Below, in pieces: positions 42,657 through 51,782 of a stretch of DNA of 64,000 nt (positions within the stretch are counted from its first letter, which is position 1; each line of letters starts with the position of its first letter). The position numbers were made by a program, and so were the translations under genes. The notes under the pieces were generated by a model, which saw only the letters and a program-made list of their open reading frames with translations, did no database searches and had not been told where the DNA came from. This stretch comes from DATKPA01 sp051955985 (lineage in GTDB: Bacteria > Planctomycetota > Phycisphaerae > WQYP01), in NCBI GenBank assembly GCA_051955985.1, contig JBQCGD010000079.1:1-64000 (forward strand). The letters run 5' to 3'.

Positions 42657-43766
42657 TTACTTTGGCAGTGGCGGGGGGACGGCGGTGAAGAGGTTGGCGA
42701 GGTCGGGGATGGAGTCGGCGGGGGACCAGTTGGGCATGCCTTGTTTCCAGACGAGGGTTTGGCGGGTGAGGGCGCCTTCGCGGGCTTTTTGGGCGAGGGT
42801 GTTGAGGTCGAAGGGGCCTTGCTGGGTGTTGTTGATGGCGATGTAGAAGGGGGAGGTGGTGGGGAGCGGGGGTGGAGCGGCGTTGCCTGCGGCAGCGCCA
42901 GCACTGGGGTTCATGGCGTTGCGCATCTGGTCGGCCATGATTTGGCCGGTGGCGAGGCCGGCGCCGAGGCCGGACATGCCGCTGGGGTTTTTGGCGGCGT
43001 CGCCGATGGCTTGGGCGGTTTGGTATTGGGTGAATTTGTTCATGTCGCCGAGGACGCCCATCTTGGTGCGCTGGTCGAGGGCTTGTTCGACTTCGGGGGG
43101 GAGGGAGATGTTTTCGATGAGGAAGCTGGTGAGGGCGAGGCCGAGGGCGGCGAGGTCGGGTTTGATGACTTCGAGGGCGACTTTGCTGATTTTGTCGTAG
43201 TTGCCGGCGAGGTCGAGGACGGCGATTTTGGATTGGCCGATGGCGTCGACGAAGCGCGAGACGATGGTGTTGCGGAGCTGGTTGGAGATTTCGAAGGTTT
43301 CGAACATCGGGTCGGTGACGACGAGTTGCTTGAGGAAGGTGGCGGGGTCGGCGATGTGGAAGGCGTAGGAGCCGAAGGCGCGGACGCGCACGGGGCCGAA
43401 CTCGGCGTCGCGCATCATGATGGGGTTCTGGGTGCCCCACTTCTGGTCGGTCCACTGGCGCATGGAGAGGAAGTAGACTTCGGCTTTAAAGGGGGATTCG
43501 AAGCCGTACTTCCAGCCTTTGAGGGTGGAGAGGATGGGGAGGTTCTGGGTGGAGAGGGTGAAGGTGCCTGGGGTGGTGAAAATGTCGGAGAGCTGGCCCT
43601 CGTTGACGAAGAGGGCGTTCTGGCCTTCACGGACGACGAGCTTGGCGCCCATCTTGATTTCGTTGTTGGCGCGTGGGAAGCGATAGGCAAGGATGTCGTT
43701 CTGGGGCGGCTCGTTCCACTCGATGATGTCGATGAACTGGCCGCGGAGGACGTTGAAAATCGACAT
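42657..43766 (-). CDS. YdjI-like SPFH-domain protein with C-terminal GYF_2 domain
   Basis: 369 residues from ATG 43766 with GAGGAG at nine bases. N-terminal YdjI/virion-core-like SPFH domain: FNVLRGQFIDIIEWNEPPQN, then KLVVREGQNALFVNEGQLSD and RDAEFGPVRVRAFGSYAFHI (to about residue 240). A linker rich in Gly, Ala and Pro follows. The GYF_2 domain is at the end (YIAINNTQQGPFDLNTLAQK ... LVWKQGMPNWSPADSIPDLA). Such proteins form membrane-associated assemblies in envelope stress with YdjG/PspA-like partners. No membrane helix of its own. Confidence 0.85.
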   Translation of the reverse strand: MSIFNVLRGQFIDIIEWNEPPQNDILAYRFPRANNEIKMGAKLVVREGQNALFVNEGQLSDIFTTPGTFTLSTQNLPILSTLKGWKYGFESPFKAEVYFLSMRQWTDQKWGTQNPIMMRDAEFGPVRVRAFGSYAFHIADPATFLKQLVVTDPMFETFEISNQLRNTIVSRFVDAIGQSKIAVLDLAGNYDKISKVALEVIKPDLAALGLALTSFLIENISLPPEVEQALDQRTKMGVLGDMNKFTQYQTAQAIGDAAKNPSGMSGLGAGLATGQIMADQMRNAMNPSAGAAAGNAAPPPLPTTSPFYIAINNTQQGPFDLNTLAQKAREGALTRQTLVWKQGMPNWSPADSIPDLANLFTAVPPPLPK

Positions 43767-43889
43767 GGTTCTTCTCCTCGAATGATTGAAGCCCCCGCTC
43801 CCCGCGAACTGAAGCTCCATCCCACCTAAACAGCGGTGAAAGGGGAAAGAATCCGCAGGCAATTCGGGCGCAAGGGCGGAGAGCCGGGA

Positions 43890-44231
43890 TTATTTGGCGG
43901 CGGGGCCGGCGTTGTCGAGGCCGGCGGCGCCGACATCGGAAACCTTATAAAATTCCGAAACGGTGACGGAATGGATCGAACCGTCTTCCAATCGGGCATC
44001 GAGTGTTTTATCCTTGTCAGGATCGGGGACGGTTTTGAAAAAGATCACTTCCCCCTTCCGAATGAGAAGCTTGTCGGCGTCGGCGGTATGACAGTCGGCG
44101 TTGGCCGCGAAAATGTGCTTATATTCGGCGTGCGGGTGGGATTCGGCAAAAGTGGTGACAGCGGCGGGTTCCGCGGCAATCACGGCTGAAGTGAAGAGCA
44201 GCGAAGCGAAAGCTATCGACTTGAGGTGCAT
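43890..44231 (-). CDS. Small exported protein of unknown function
   Basis: 113 residues with a Sec signal (MHLKSIAFASLLFTSAVIAA) and GGAG upstream of the ATG. The mature part of about 93 residues has conserved-looking acidic and aromatic positions (HAEYKHIFAANADCHTADAD, LIRKGEVIFFKTVPDPDKDK) and one cysteine. Not recognised. Divergent from the trehalose gene, 75 bp away. Confidence 0.65.
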   Translation of the reverse strand: MHLKSIAFASLLFTSAVIAAEPAAVTTFAESHPHAEYKHIFAANADCHTADADKLLIRKGEVIFFKTVPDPDKDKTLDARLEDGSIHSVTVSEFYKVSDVGAAGLDNAGPAAK

Positions 44232-44306
44232 ATTTTGCTCCTGTGAAAGAGGTGACGGAAAGGAATTCTACCCGCGGTTTGGAAAGAGCGAAATTCAACA
44301 AAGTTC

Positions 44307-46547
44307 ATGGGGCAACTTTCAATGATGGAAAAGTTTATCAACGTATCGAACCGGCTGCCGGTGACGATTACGGACACGATTCAGAAGTCCTCGGGCGGGC
44401 TGGTGTCAGCGCTGGAGGCGGTGAGAAACAACCGGGAATTCGTGTGGGTGGGCTGGCCTGGGGAAATCGCCGATCCGGGGCGGCAGAAGGAATTCGACAA
44501 GAAACTGCGCTCGGACTATCAGTACTTTCCCGTATTTGTTCCGCAGGCACAGGTGGACGGGTTTTACCACGGGTTTTCGAACTCGACGCTGTGGCCGATC
44601 CTGCATTCGCTTCCGTACTACATGAGTTACAAGAAGACGTGGTGGCAGGACTACGTGGCGGTGAATGCGGCGTTCGCGGACAAAGTGCTGGAGATCGCGG
44701 GGGACCGGGACATCGTCTGGGTGCACGACTATCACCTGATGCTGCTGCCGGCGATGCTGCGGGCGAAGCGTCCGAAGCTGCGGATCGGTTTTTTCCTGCA
44801 CACGCCGTTTCCGCCGGAGGAGCTGTTCCGCTGCCTGCCGCACCGAGAGGAACTGCTCGAGGGGCTGGTGGGGGCGGACCTGATCGGGTTCCACACGTTC
44901 ACGTACCTGCGGGATTTCCAGGCGACGCTGCTGCGGCTGCTGGGGATCGAATCGACGATGACGTCGTTCTCGCACAACGACCGGAACGTGTCGATGGGGG
45001 TTTATCCGATCGGGATCAACGCGGAGAGTTTTCAGCAGAAGCTCGACTCGCCGGAGTTTCACCAGCGGCGGGAGGAGTTGAGCAAGCTGTACGAAGGGAA
45101 GCAGATCATCCTGGGGGTGGAGCGGCTTGATTACACGAAGGGGCTGCCGCGGCGGTTGCGGGCGATGGAAACATTTTTGCGGGGGTGTCCGGATCCGAAC
45201 AAGGTGATGTTCATCCTGATCTGCGTGCCGTCGCGGGGGGCGGTGCCGGCGTACAAGGAGCTGCGGCAGACGGTGGAGAGCCGGGTCGGGGAGATCAACG
45301 GCCGATTTGCGACGGTGGAGAACACGCCGATCCGGTTCATTCACCAGAACGTGGAGTTCACGGATTTGTGTGCGTTGTATTCGATTGCGGATGTGTGCCT
45401 GACGACGCCGCTGCGGGATGGGATGAACCTGGTGGCGAAGGAATACGTGGCGTGCCAGCAGAACAACGCGGGGGTGCTGGTGCTGAGCGAATTCGCGGGG
45501 GCGTCGGAGGAGTTGTACCTGGCGCTGCGGGTGAATCCGTACAACATTCACGAGGTGGCAGACGCGATCGAGACGGGGCTGTCGATGCCGCTGAAGGAGC
45601 GGCAACTGCGGATGAAGCGGATGCGGGAGCGGGTGCTGCGTTACGACGCGCGGCACTGGGCGGACCGGTTCTTGGGGGACCTGGCGTCGCGCGAGAGCCG
45701 GGAGACGGCCACGGCGGAGGCCTTGGAAGGGCACATGAAGGAGATCCTGGGGCGGATTGCGGAGGCGAAGCGGATCGCGTTCTTCCTGGATTATGACGGA
45801 TCTCTGCGCGAGATCGTGAGCGATCCATCGACGGCGACGCCGACGGCGGAACTGACGGCGCTGTTCAGCCGGCTTGCGGCGGAGCCGCGCATCGACACGT
45901 ACATCATCAGCGGGCGAAAACCGGCGGACCTGGAACTGTGGCTTGGCGAGTATCCCTTCACGCTGATCGGGGACCACGGGTTCATGGTGCGTCCGCGCGG
46001 CGCGACGGCTTGGGTGGTCGCGGATCCGCATCTCACGTTCGAATGGAAGCAGCCCGTGCTGGGGCTGCTGCGGCATTATGAGGCGAACACGCCGGGGAGC
46101 TGGGTGGAGGAGAAGGAAGCGTCGCTGGTGTGGCATTTCCGGAACGCGGACACGGAATTCGGCTTGATCCAGGCGCGGCAACTGGTGGCGGAGCTTTCGA
46201 ACATGACATCCAACCTGCCGGTGGTCGTGCGGCGGGGGAAGATGATCGTGGAAGTCTGCTCGGTGCACATCGACAAGGGGGCGGCGTTGAAACGGGCGAC
46301 GCACCCGGAGGGATACGACTTTGTCTTTGTGGCTGGCGACGACCAGACGGACGAACTGATGCTGCGGCTGCAGGGGCCGGAACTGGTGCGGGTGAAGGTG
46401 GGCTCCGGGCCGACGGCGGCACAGTACCGGGTGGCCTCCCCGCGGATGCTGCGGCGGGTGTTGGGGAGCCTGCTGGACGCGCTGCCGCCGTTGCCGAAGG
46501 ATGGCGGCCGGGGGAGTGCCCATGCGAAGCTGCCGGTGAACCGTTAA
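44307..46547 (+). CDS. Bifunctional trehalose-6-phosphate synthase/phosphatase
   Basis: 746 residues. GT20 synthase domain at about 1-470: NVSNRLPVTI, GGLVSALEAV, WVHDYHLMLLPAMLR, GFFLHTPFPP, ERLDYTKGLPRRLRA and PLRDGMNLVAKEYVACQ. HAD-type phosphatase domain from about 485: FFLDYDGSLREIV with Asp495 and Asp497, then ISGRKPADLELWL, GDHGFMVRPRG and VAGDDQTDELM. It makes trehalose from UDP-glucose and glucose-6-phosphate in two steps, an osmolyte and reserve. The start at 44307 or ATG 44322/44325 is uncertain, since no clear ribosome site is seen. Fusion of OtsA and OtsB is known in several phyla. Coding strand is G-rich. Confidence 0.96.
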   Translation: MGQLSMMEKFINVSNRLPVTITDTIQKSSGGLVSALEAVRNNREFVWVGWPGEIADPGRQKEFDKKLRSDYQYFPVFVPQAQVDGFYHGFSNSTLWPILHSLPYYMSYKKTWWQDYVAVNAAFADKVLEIAGDRDIVWVHDYHLMLLPAMLRAKRPKLRIGFFLHTPFPPEELFRCLPHREELLEGLVGADLIGFHTFTYLRDFQATLLRLLGIESTMTSFSHNDRNVSMGVYPIGINAESFQQKLDSPEFHQRREELSKLYEGKQIILGVERLDYTKGLPRRLRAMETFLRGCPDPNKVMFILICVPSRGAVPAYKELRQTVESRVGEINGRFATVENTPIRFIHQNVEFTDLCALYSIADVCLTTPLRDGMNLVAKEYVACQQNNAGVLVLSEFAGASEELYLALRVNPYNIHEVADAIETGLSMPLKERQLRMKRMRERVLRYDARHWADRFLGDLASRESRETATAEALEGHMKEILGRIAEAKRIAFFLDYDGSLREIVSDPSTATPTAELTALFSRLAAEPRIDTYIISGRKPADLELWLGEYPFTLIGDHGFMVRPRGATAWVVADPHLTFEWKQPVLGLLRHYEANTPGSWVEEKEASLVWHFRNADTEFGLIQARQLVAELSNMTSNLPVVVRRGKMIVEVCSVHIDKGAALKRATHPEGYDFVFVAGDDQTDELMLRLQGPELVRVKVGSGPTAAQYRVASPRMLRRVLGSLLDALPPLPKDGGRGSAHAKLPVNR

Positions 46548-47021
46548 GCCCCCCCTACTCCCCCCCGTGGACGTCGGATCCGGGGGGGGGCGGTAGCGCA
46601 CGAAAAAAGGCATGCACCGATGGTTCGGCGGCATGCCTTCTTTCGAGAATCCTTCCACATCCCGGGTCAATCCGTTAACGCCGGTACTGCGTTGGTTGCT
46701 ATATCAAACGCCGGGGTTTCGGAAGAGGTTCCGGAAAAGTTCAAGAATCCTGGAGGAGGTGAAACGGGGGGGATGGAGCGCGGATCGGGAGGGGGAGGGG
46801 GGTGCGGGGGAGAGGATGCGGCTATCCCACCTTCTTCAACGTCGGCGGCCCCCCCGCGATGACCCCGTCGCAGGTCCAGCGAGGCGCGAGCCCGCAGCAG
46901 TAAAATTACGAGAACGAACCTCGAAAAATTGCGGGGGCGGCGGGGCAGCCATGGGGCGACAATGCTGGTCGCCATGGCGCGTCCGCTGCCGGCAGCGGCG
47001 CGCCTCTCGGGAGGAATCGCC
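46548..47021. other. Non-coding stretch at a base-composition boundary
   Basis: 474 bp without a supported gene. A C7/G8 inverted repeat (about 46561-46590, around GTGGACGTCGGATC) lies 14 bp after the trehalose gene but lacks a U-tract. The stretch is purine-rich in the middle (46745-46800). Here the plus strand changes from G-rich to C-rich. Confidence 0.5.
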
Positions 47022-47975
47022 ATGACCCCGCGCATGCCCCGTCGGATTCAAGCGGCTTTCACGACGCTGCTCCTGCTGCTCGTGAGTTCCGCCGCGTTCG
47101 CCCAGAACGCTGCGCCGACGGACCAGGATCTCCAGCAGATGTTCGACAAAAAGGAATACCGCTACTGCCTGCAGCAAACGGCGCGCGTGCTCCGGATGCA
47201 GGGGCTGGCGACCACGGCGTACAATCGGTGCACGCTGCAGATGCGCCGCGGCGAATGCTTCCTGAACCTGGGCGACTACCCCAGCGCGTTGCTCGCGTTC
47301 CAGGCCGCGATGTCCGCCTCGCCGACGCCCGCGCAGGCCGAACAGTGCCGGGCGATCGTGGCGCTGGTCAAGGCGAGCCGCAACGGGCAATACGCCCCCC
47401 CGCCGCCGGCGTCTCCGATCGGGATCATTTCGCCCGACACGCGCAAGTTGGCGATGCAGGCGCTCCTTGCCGAGCGCCTGGCCGGCGCCGCCGCTGAAAT
47501 CAAGGCGGCGCAGAACGCGACGTCGCTGGTCCCGATCATCCGCTTTGTTCCCAGGGCCCAGGAGCTCCACGCGATCGAGATCGCCGGCTTCGACGACGAC
47601 CCGCAAACCCGCCCGATGCTGCAATCCATCGGCGAACTTGCCCGCACCATGATCTCCGCCGAACTTGCCAACGTGGACGCCCGCATCACCGGCATCGAAC
47701 ACCGCGCCAACCAGATGGCCTCCTCCGGCTTTAACTGGGTCACCGCCGCCAACGGCTCCGAACTCCTCGTCGCCGATACCCGCATCGGCCTCACCTCCAC
47801 CGACCGCGAAACGCTGCGGCAGCTCACGCCCTATCTCCAGGACATCACCACCGCCTGCAACCGCGGCAAGCAGGTCGCCCAATCGCTCGGCGCTGATGGC
47901 AAAGCGTGGGAGCCGCTGATCGCACAATCCAAATCCGTGTCGGAGCGCGTGCAGAACGTTCTCGACGCCGAGTAA
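47022..47975 (+). CDS. Exported helical repeat protein (TPR-like)
   Basis: 317 residues from ATG 47022, with a strong GGGAGGA upstream; the frame is open from 46929 but that start has no site. Signal peptide (AAFTTLLLLLVSSAAFAQ). After it come helices in tetratricopeptide style: DLQQMFDKKEYRYCLQQTAR, RRGECFLNLGDYPSALLAFQ, AQAEQCRAIVALVKASR. The C-terminal half (LVPIIRFVPRAQELHAIEIA, ITGIEHRANQMASSGFNWVT) is not recognised. Ends in a bidirectional terminator shared with tRNA-Ser. Confidence 0.75.
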   Translation: MTPRMPRRIQAAFTTLLLLLVSSAAFAQNAAPTDQDLQQMFDKKEYRYCLQQTARVLRMQGLATTAYNRCTLQMRRGECFLNLGDYPSALLAFQAAMSASPTPAQAEQCRAIVALVKASRNGQYAPPPPASPIGIISPDTRKLAMQALLAERLAGAAAEIKAAQNATSLVPIIRFVPRAQELHAIEIAGFDDDPQTRPMLQSIGELARTMISAELANVDARITGIEHRANQMASSGFNWVTAANGSELLVADTRIGLTSTDRETLRQLTPYLQDITTACNRGKQVAQSLGADGKAWEPLIAQSKSVSERVQNVLDAE

Positions 47976-48042
47976 CGGCACCCCGCGCTGACGTTCGTTC
48001 CCCCGCGGAGGGCAACTTTGCTTCTTCTCCGCCGCAAAAAAG

Positions 48043-48072
48043 GAAAAACCCCTGATCACTCAGGGGTTTTTT
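48043..48072. terminator. Bidirectional intrinsic terminator
   Basis: AAAACCCCTG ... CAGGGGTTTT with a loop of a few bases. U-tracts are present on both strands: TTTTTT after the hairpin on the plus strand and TTTTTCCTTTTTT on the minus strand. It serves the exported protein (plus) and the tRNA (minus). Confidence 0.88.
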
Positions 48073-48075
48073 ACG

Positions 48076-48163
48076 CGGAGAGAGAGGGATTCGAACCCTC
48101 GGTAGGCTCATCACCTACACACGATTTCCAGTCGTGTTCCTTCAGCCGCTCGGACACCTCTCC
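48076..48163 (-). tRNA. tRNA-Ser, anticodon GGA
   Basis: 88 nt on the minus strand. Acceptor stem GGAGAGG/TCTCTCC, D-arm with AGCGGCTGAAGGA, anticodon stem ACACGA/TCGTGT with loop CTGGAAA (anticodon GGA, reads TCC and TCT), a long variable arm GTAGG...CCTAC as expected for serine, and T-arm GAGGGTTCGAATCCCTC. The discriminator is G and the CCA end is not encoded. Flanked by its own promoter and terminator. Confidence 0.97.
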
Positions 48164-48196
48164 GGAAAGGGACCTCTACTTTCGGGCGAGCTCCAG

Positions 48197-48226
48197 ATTT
48201 TAATGGATTCAGCCCAGCCTGGTCAA
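48197..48226 (-). promoter_or_regulatory. Promoter of tRNA-Ser
   Basis: On the minus strand: TTGACC (48221-48226), 18-bp spacer, TAAAAT (48197-48202). The start would be about 25-30 bases before the tRNA 5' end. Confidence 0.7.
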
Positions 48227-48256
48227 TTTCATTGGGACGCGATTTTCGGACACCGC

Positions 48257-49963
48257 TTACGCGATCGGCACCACCAGGATCCCGCGCCGCCCGTTCCACT
48301 GAACAGACCGCAGCCGATAAATGAACACGTTCCGCGTCGGCGTCCGCAAAAGCGACTTCACCTGGCCGCTCGATTCCGCATCCCCCTCCAGCGGCAACAC
48401 GATGTGCACCGTCACCTCCCCCTCCCGTGCCATCACGAGGTCGCGCCGGGTGAGCCCGAGAATATTCCGATGCTCCGCCGCCCATTCCCGCAGGGCGAAC
48501 CAGCTCACGCCATCCTTGTACAGCGTCCAGACATGCAGACCCCCGTCCCCGTCGATCGACAAACAGCAATCCGACGCCCATGACATGGGCGGCCGCGCAT
48601 CGAGCACCACCGACCCGGAGACCAGGTCCTTGATCGACCGCTCCACCGCCAGCCACTGTGCGTCGCGCCCGCTCCCTTCCTCTTCCACCAGGTCAAATGC
48701 CCGGAGCGTCACGCCCTGTGCTTTTTCCTCGACCGGCGGCATCACCGGCTTCACCGGCGCGGCCGCGGTAACCGGCGCAACAGGCGGAATCACTTCCTTC
48801 CGGATGTCGGCGATCACCGGCCGGCGCACTTCCGGCGCCGGCATCACCGCAGGCGTCGCCGCGGCCGCCTGAATCGCCGGACTTTCCACATCCACATCCT
48901 CATCCCCAAAATCCGCCCCGAGCGCCGCCCGCTCTTCCGGATCGAGCACATGCGCCAGTTGATCGAACACCATCCCCACCTGATGGGATTGCGTGCTCAC
49001 CTCGTCGGTCGCCCGCGCCATCTGCTCCAGCGCCGCCTCCACATCCGCAGGATGCGCTTGCATCACATTGCTGGTCCCCACGGCCGCCGCCACCGGCTCC
49101 CCCTCTTCCACGACTTCCTCATCCTCGACGGTGGCGCCGCACAGTTCATCCAGCACCGCCATCCAGATTCGTTCCTGTTCCGCATCCCCTACCGCAATCG
49201 CCGCGACGCGGTTGCATTCGCCGCTGCCATTTCCCGCCCCCGCCAGCGGCAGTTCCTGCTTCAAAAACTCCCCGGCCGCGGTGCGCAGACGCCCGTGGAC
49301 CAGCGACGCCTCCGCAACATCCTCCGACAGCATGTAACACCGCGGCGGCAGCACGGGCGTCGCCCGCATCACCGCGCGCTTCAACTGCTGATACGCCGCC
49401 ACCACCCCTTCGTTGCTCGCATCGCACGCCAGCACCCACTGGCTCACGGCCCTGCCCACCGGTGCGAAGGATTCCTCTCGCGTCTCCGGCGCGATGATCA
49501 GCCAATGCCCCACCGATTCCCGCAGCGTGTAGAGCACCCGCGCCACCTGCATGTCCGCGCTCCCCGTGGCCCCGCCCCCCCCCGCCGTCGTCACGCGCGG
49601 CAAATCTTCCGCCGATTCGCTCCCCGCAACCTCGATCACAAATTTCCCGTCGCGCACGCCCAGCAGGCAGATCGTCGTCGCATGCGCCTCCGCCATTCCG
49701 GTGGCCATGCGCGAAAGCATCCGCCAAGCGTCGCGTGCATTTCCGCCGCAAACGCCCAGCATGATCGGCGCCAGTTCCCACGTGGTTCCCACCCCGCGCA
49801 CGGGCCCGGGCGCCTGCCGCGGCGAAGGCGCCGCTGCCGCCGCACGCTCCGCAGGACCCACCCGCTTCGGCGCGCTCCCGCCGCCCGGACGCGCTCCATC
49901 CAGGAACATCCGGGCGATGTCTGCCATGTTGCGAGCCGGCCGGTCATGCTCGGATTCGCTCAT
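48257..49963 (-). CDS. Partner protein of the ParA-CBM gene, unknown function
   Basis: 568 residues from ATG 49963 with GGAG upstream. Not recognised as a family. N-terminal part to about 220 has the secondary-structure rhythm of SIMIBI/ParA-like ATPases (MLGVCGGNARDAWRMLSRMA, TTICLLGVRDGKFVIEVAG, HWLIIAPETREES, VSQWVLACDASNEGVVAAYQ) but no Walker A lysines, so if related it is a dead copy. The middle (about 230-440) is Ala/Pro/Val-rich linker. The C-terminal domain (about 440-568) is compact (VERSIKDLVSGSVVLDARPP, LSIDGDGGLHVWTLYKDGVS). It follows the ParA-CBM gene by 94 bp on the same strand and probably acts with it. Confidence 0.65.
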   Translation of the reverse strand: MSESEHDRPARNMADIARMFLDGARPGGGSAPKRVGPAERAAAAAPSPRQAPGPVRGVGTTWELAPIMLGVCGGNARDAWRMLSRMATGMAEAHATTICLLGVRDGKFVIEVAGSESAEDLPRVTTAGGGGATGSADMQVARVLYTLRESVGHWLIIAPETREESFAPVGRAVSQWVLACDASNEGVVAAYQQLKRAVMRATPVLPPRCYMLSEDVAEASLVHGRLRTAAGEFLKQELPLAGAGNGSGECNRVAAIAVGDAEQERIWMAVLDELCGATVEDEEVVEEGEPVAAAVGTSNVMQAHPADVEAALEQMARATDEVSTQSHQVGMVFDQLAHVLDPEERAALGADFGDEDVDVESPAIQAAAATPAVMPAPEVRRPVIADIRKEVIPPVAPVTAAAPVKPVMPPVEEKAQGVTLRAFDLVEEEGSGRDAQWLAVERSIKDLVSGSVVLDARPPMSWASDCCLSIDGDGGLHVWTLYKDGVSWFALREWAAEHRNILGLTRRDLVMAREGEVTVHIVLPLEGDAESSGQVKSLLRTPTRNVFIYRLRSVQWNGRRGILVVPIA

Positions 49964-50057
49964 CGGGGGGTTCTCCGTAGAATGCGGGCGAGCCCATGAA
50001 TTCAGCTCGCCCGCCACACTGCTCTCGCATCGACGTCCGCGCGGCCGCGTGCGTGGA

Positions 50058-51431
50058 TCAAACCACTTCGACCACGCTGTCCAGTTCGCCGAACGGGTTT
50101 GGTTCCGAATACAAATTGTGCGGATCGGCCTGCCACCGGCCGTCGATCACCAGGCGATAGCGGTATTTGCCGGGCTTCAGCGCCACCAGGGTGCGGAACG
50201 TGTCCGTGCCCGGCCCGTCGCCCATCATCCGCTGCGGATTCCAGTTGTTGAAATCGCCCGCCACGCCGACGAACTGCGCGTTCGGGAAATGCGCCACGAA
50301 CAGCAGCCCTTCCGGCAACTGCCGCACGCCGTAGAATTCTTCCAGCTTCTGGGCCGTCGTCGCCTCGCGCGTTTCGATCGCCATCCCGCGCGAAGCCGCC
50401 GCCACCCGCATCTCCTCCGCCTTCCGCGACAGCGTCTCCGCCTGCGACTGCATTTCCTGCACGATCGCCCGATGGCTGCGCCGCACCGGCTGTTCCGGAG
50501 GAATGCCGTAGGAAGACGCCGGCATCACCGGGTCCGAAAGCTCGATCCCTTCCCGGATCGTCTCCAATGTCTCTTCCACCGTTTCCTGTGCCCGCGCCAC
50601 GGAGCGTTCCAGCGAATCGTCCGACGTGATCGCCGATTCCACCGCCCGGCCAAGATCCAGCGTCAACCGCGGCGCCGGTCCCATCAGCTCCCGCGCCAGC
50701 TTCTGGAAGTCCTTGAACCCCTTCGAGGCCGGATCATATTCCGTGATCGGCTGCCCGAACGAGGCCGCTTCCTTCAGCTTCGTGTTGAAGTTGATCGTCG
50801 CTTCCATCAGCATCGAGCCGAACTGGTCCCGCAGCTCCGCGAGCACCTCGCGGGCCAGCTTCGTGCGGATGTCGTACAGCGTCGCGAGGATGCGGATGCG
50901 GATCTCCTGCCGGCACTGCTTCCGCAGTTGCTCGAGCAATTCGAGCTGCTTCGAAAGCCCGTGCAGCGAGAAGTACCCCGTCTCCACCGGAATGATCACT
51001 TCCGAGCACGCCCGCATCGCATTGAACGTCAGCAGACCGACGTTCGGCGGGCAATCAATAATGCAGTAGTCGTATTCGTTCGCCACGCGCGAGAGCGCAT
51101 CGGCCAGGCGGTCCTGCCGCCCGGGCACCCCGTGCAGCTCCGTCTCCAGCGCCGCCAGCGTGATCGTCGCGGGGGCCAGGTCAAAATTCGATGCAATCTG
51201 CCAGGTGATGTCCTTGATCGTCGCCGTCGACCCCGGCGCCCGCAGGATGTCGTAAACGGATTTTTCGATCTGCTGGTCCGGCACCGCCAGTCCGACGGAG
51301 CAATGACCCTGGGGGTCCATGTCCACCAGCAGCGTCCGTTGCCCCATGTGGGCGAGGCACGCCGCCAGGTTGATGGAAGAGGTCGTTTTGCCGCAGCCGC
51401 CCTTTTGATTGATCAGCGCAATAATTCGCAT
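50058..51431 (-). CDS. parA: ParA-family ATPase fused to a glycogen-binding (AMPK1_CBM/CBM48-like) domain
   Basis: 457 residues from ATG 51431. N-terminal ParA/MinD ATPase (about 1-250): deviant Walker A INQKGGCGKTTSSINLA with Lys10 and Lys15, LLVDMDPQGHCSVGL, and DYCIIDCPPNVGLLTFNAMR. A helical linker follows (AIVQEMQSQAETLSRKAEEM). C-terminal domain (about 370-457) is an early-set carbohydrate-binding module: VGVAGDFNNWNPQRM, then ALKPGKYRYRLVIDGRWQAD, DPHNLYSEPNPFGELDSVVE, like the glycogen-binding domain of AMPK beta subunits. The fusion is unusual: ParA proteins position cargo, and the module suggests glycogen or another glucan as that cargo. No ParB or parS is nearby. Confidence 0.88.
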   Translation of the reverse strand: MRIIALINQKGGCGKTTSSINLAACLAHMGQRTLLVDMDPQGHCSVGLAVPDQQIEKSVYDILRAPGSTATIKDITWQIASNFDLAPATITLAALETELHGVPGRQDRLADALSRVANEYDYCIIDCPPNVGLLTFNAMRACSEVIIPVETGYFSLHGLSKQLELLEQLRKQCRQEIRIRILATLYDIRTKLAREVLAELRDQFGSMLMEATINFNTKLKEAASFGQPITEYDPASKGFKDFQKLARELMGPAPRLTLDLGRAVESAITSDDSLERSVARAQETVEETLETIREGIELSDPVMPASSYGIPPEQPVRRSHRAIVQEMQSQAETLSRKAEEMRVAAASRGMAIETREATTAQKLEEFYGVRQLPEGLLFVAHFPNAQFVGVAGDFNNWNPQRMMGDGPGTDTFRTLVALKPGKYRYRLVIDGRWQADPHNLYSEPNPFGELDSVVEVV

Positions 51432-51782
51432 GCCATGCATCCTTGCATCTTGGCGAGATGGGTTTTCCGGCGCTGTCGGCGAAGCATCCTGCTCGCCCCC
51501 TTCCGTGGGCATTTTGATTTGCCGCGATCGTGACTTCCGCGCGGCGAATGGGGCACCGGAAAAAGCTCTTCACTTCTCTAGGGTCCTCATCGACGCGCTT
51601 GCGCCTTTTTCTTGAATATTCCCGCTGTAAAAACCCGCCTCCCAATATAGAAAATGCGGTTTTCTCCCTGCAAAACACCTGATTTCATCATCCGAAATAT
51701 TCTTCTTCCCCTCCCGTTTTTTTCACGACAGATGCATCCCCGACCCGTTCCCCTTATCATCAGGTCATCTCACGGATGTCCC

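Noticed and set aside
46548..46592. C7/G8 inverted repeat after the trehalose gene as a terminator
   Set aside because: No U-tract follows on either strand; it may still be a structural element, but the call is not supported.
46612..47025. Possible small plus-strand gene upstream of the exported TPR-like protein
   Set aside because: No ribosome site, odd composition and overlap with the strong start region of the next gene.
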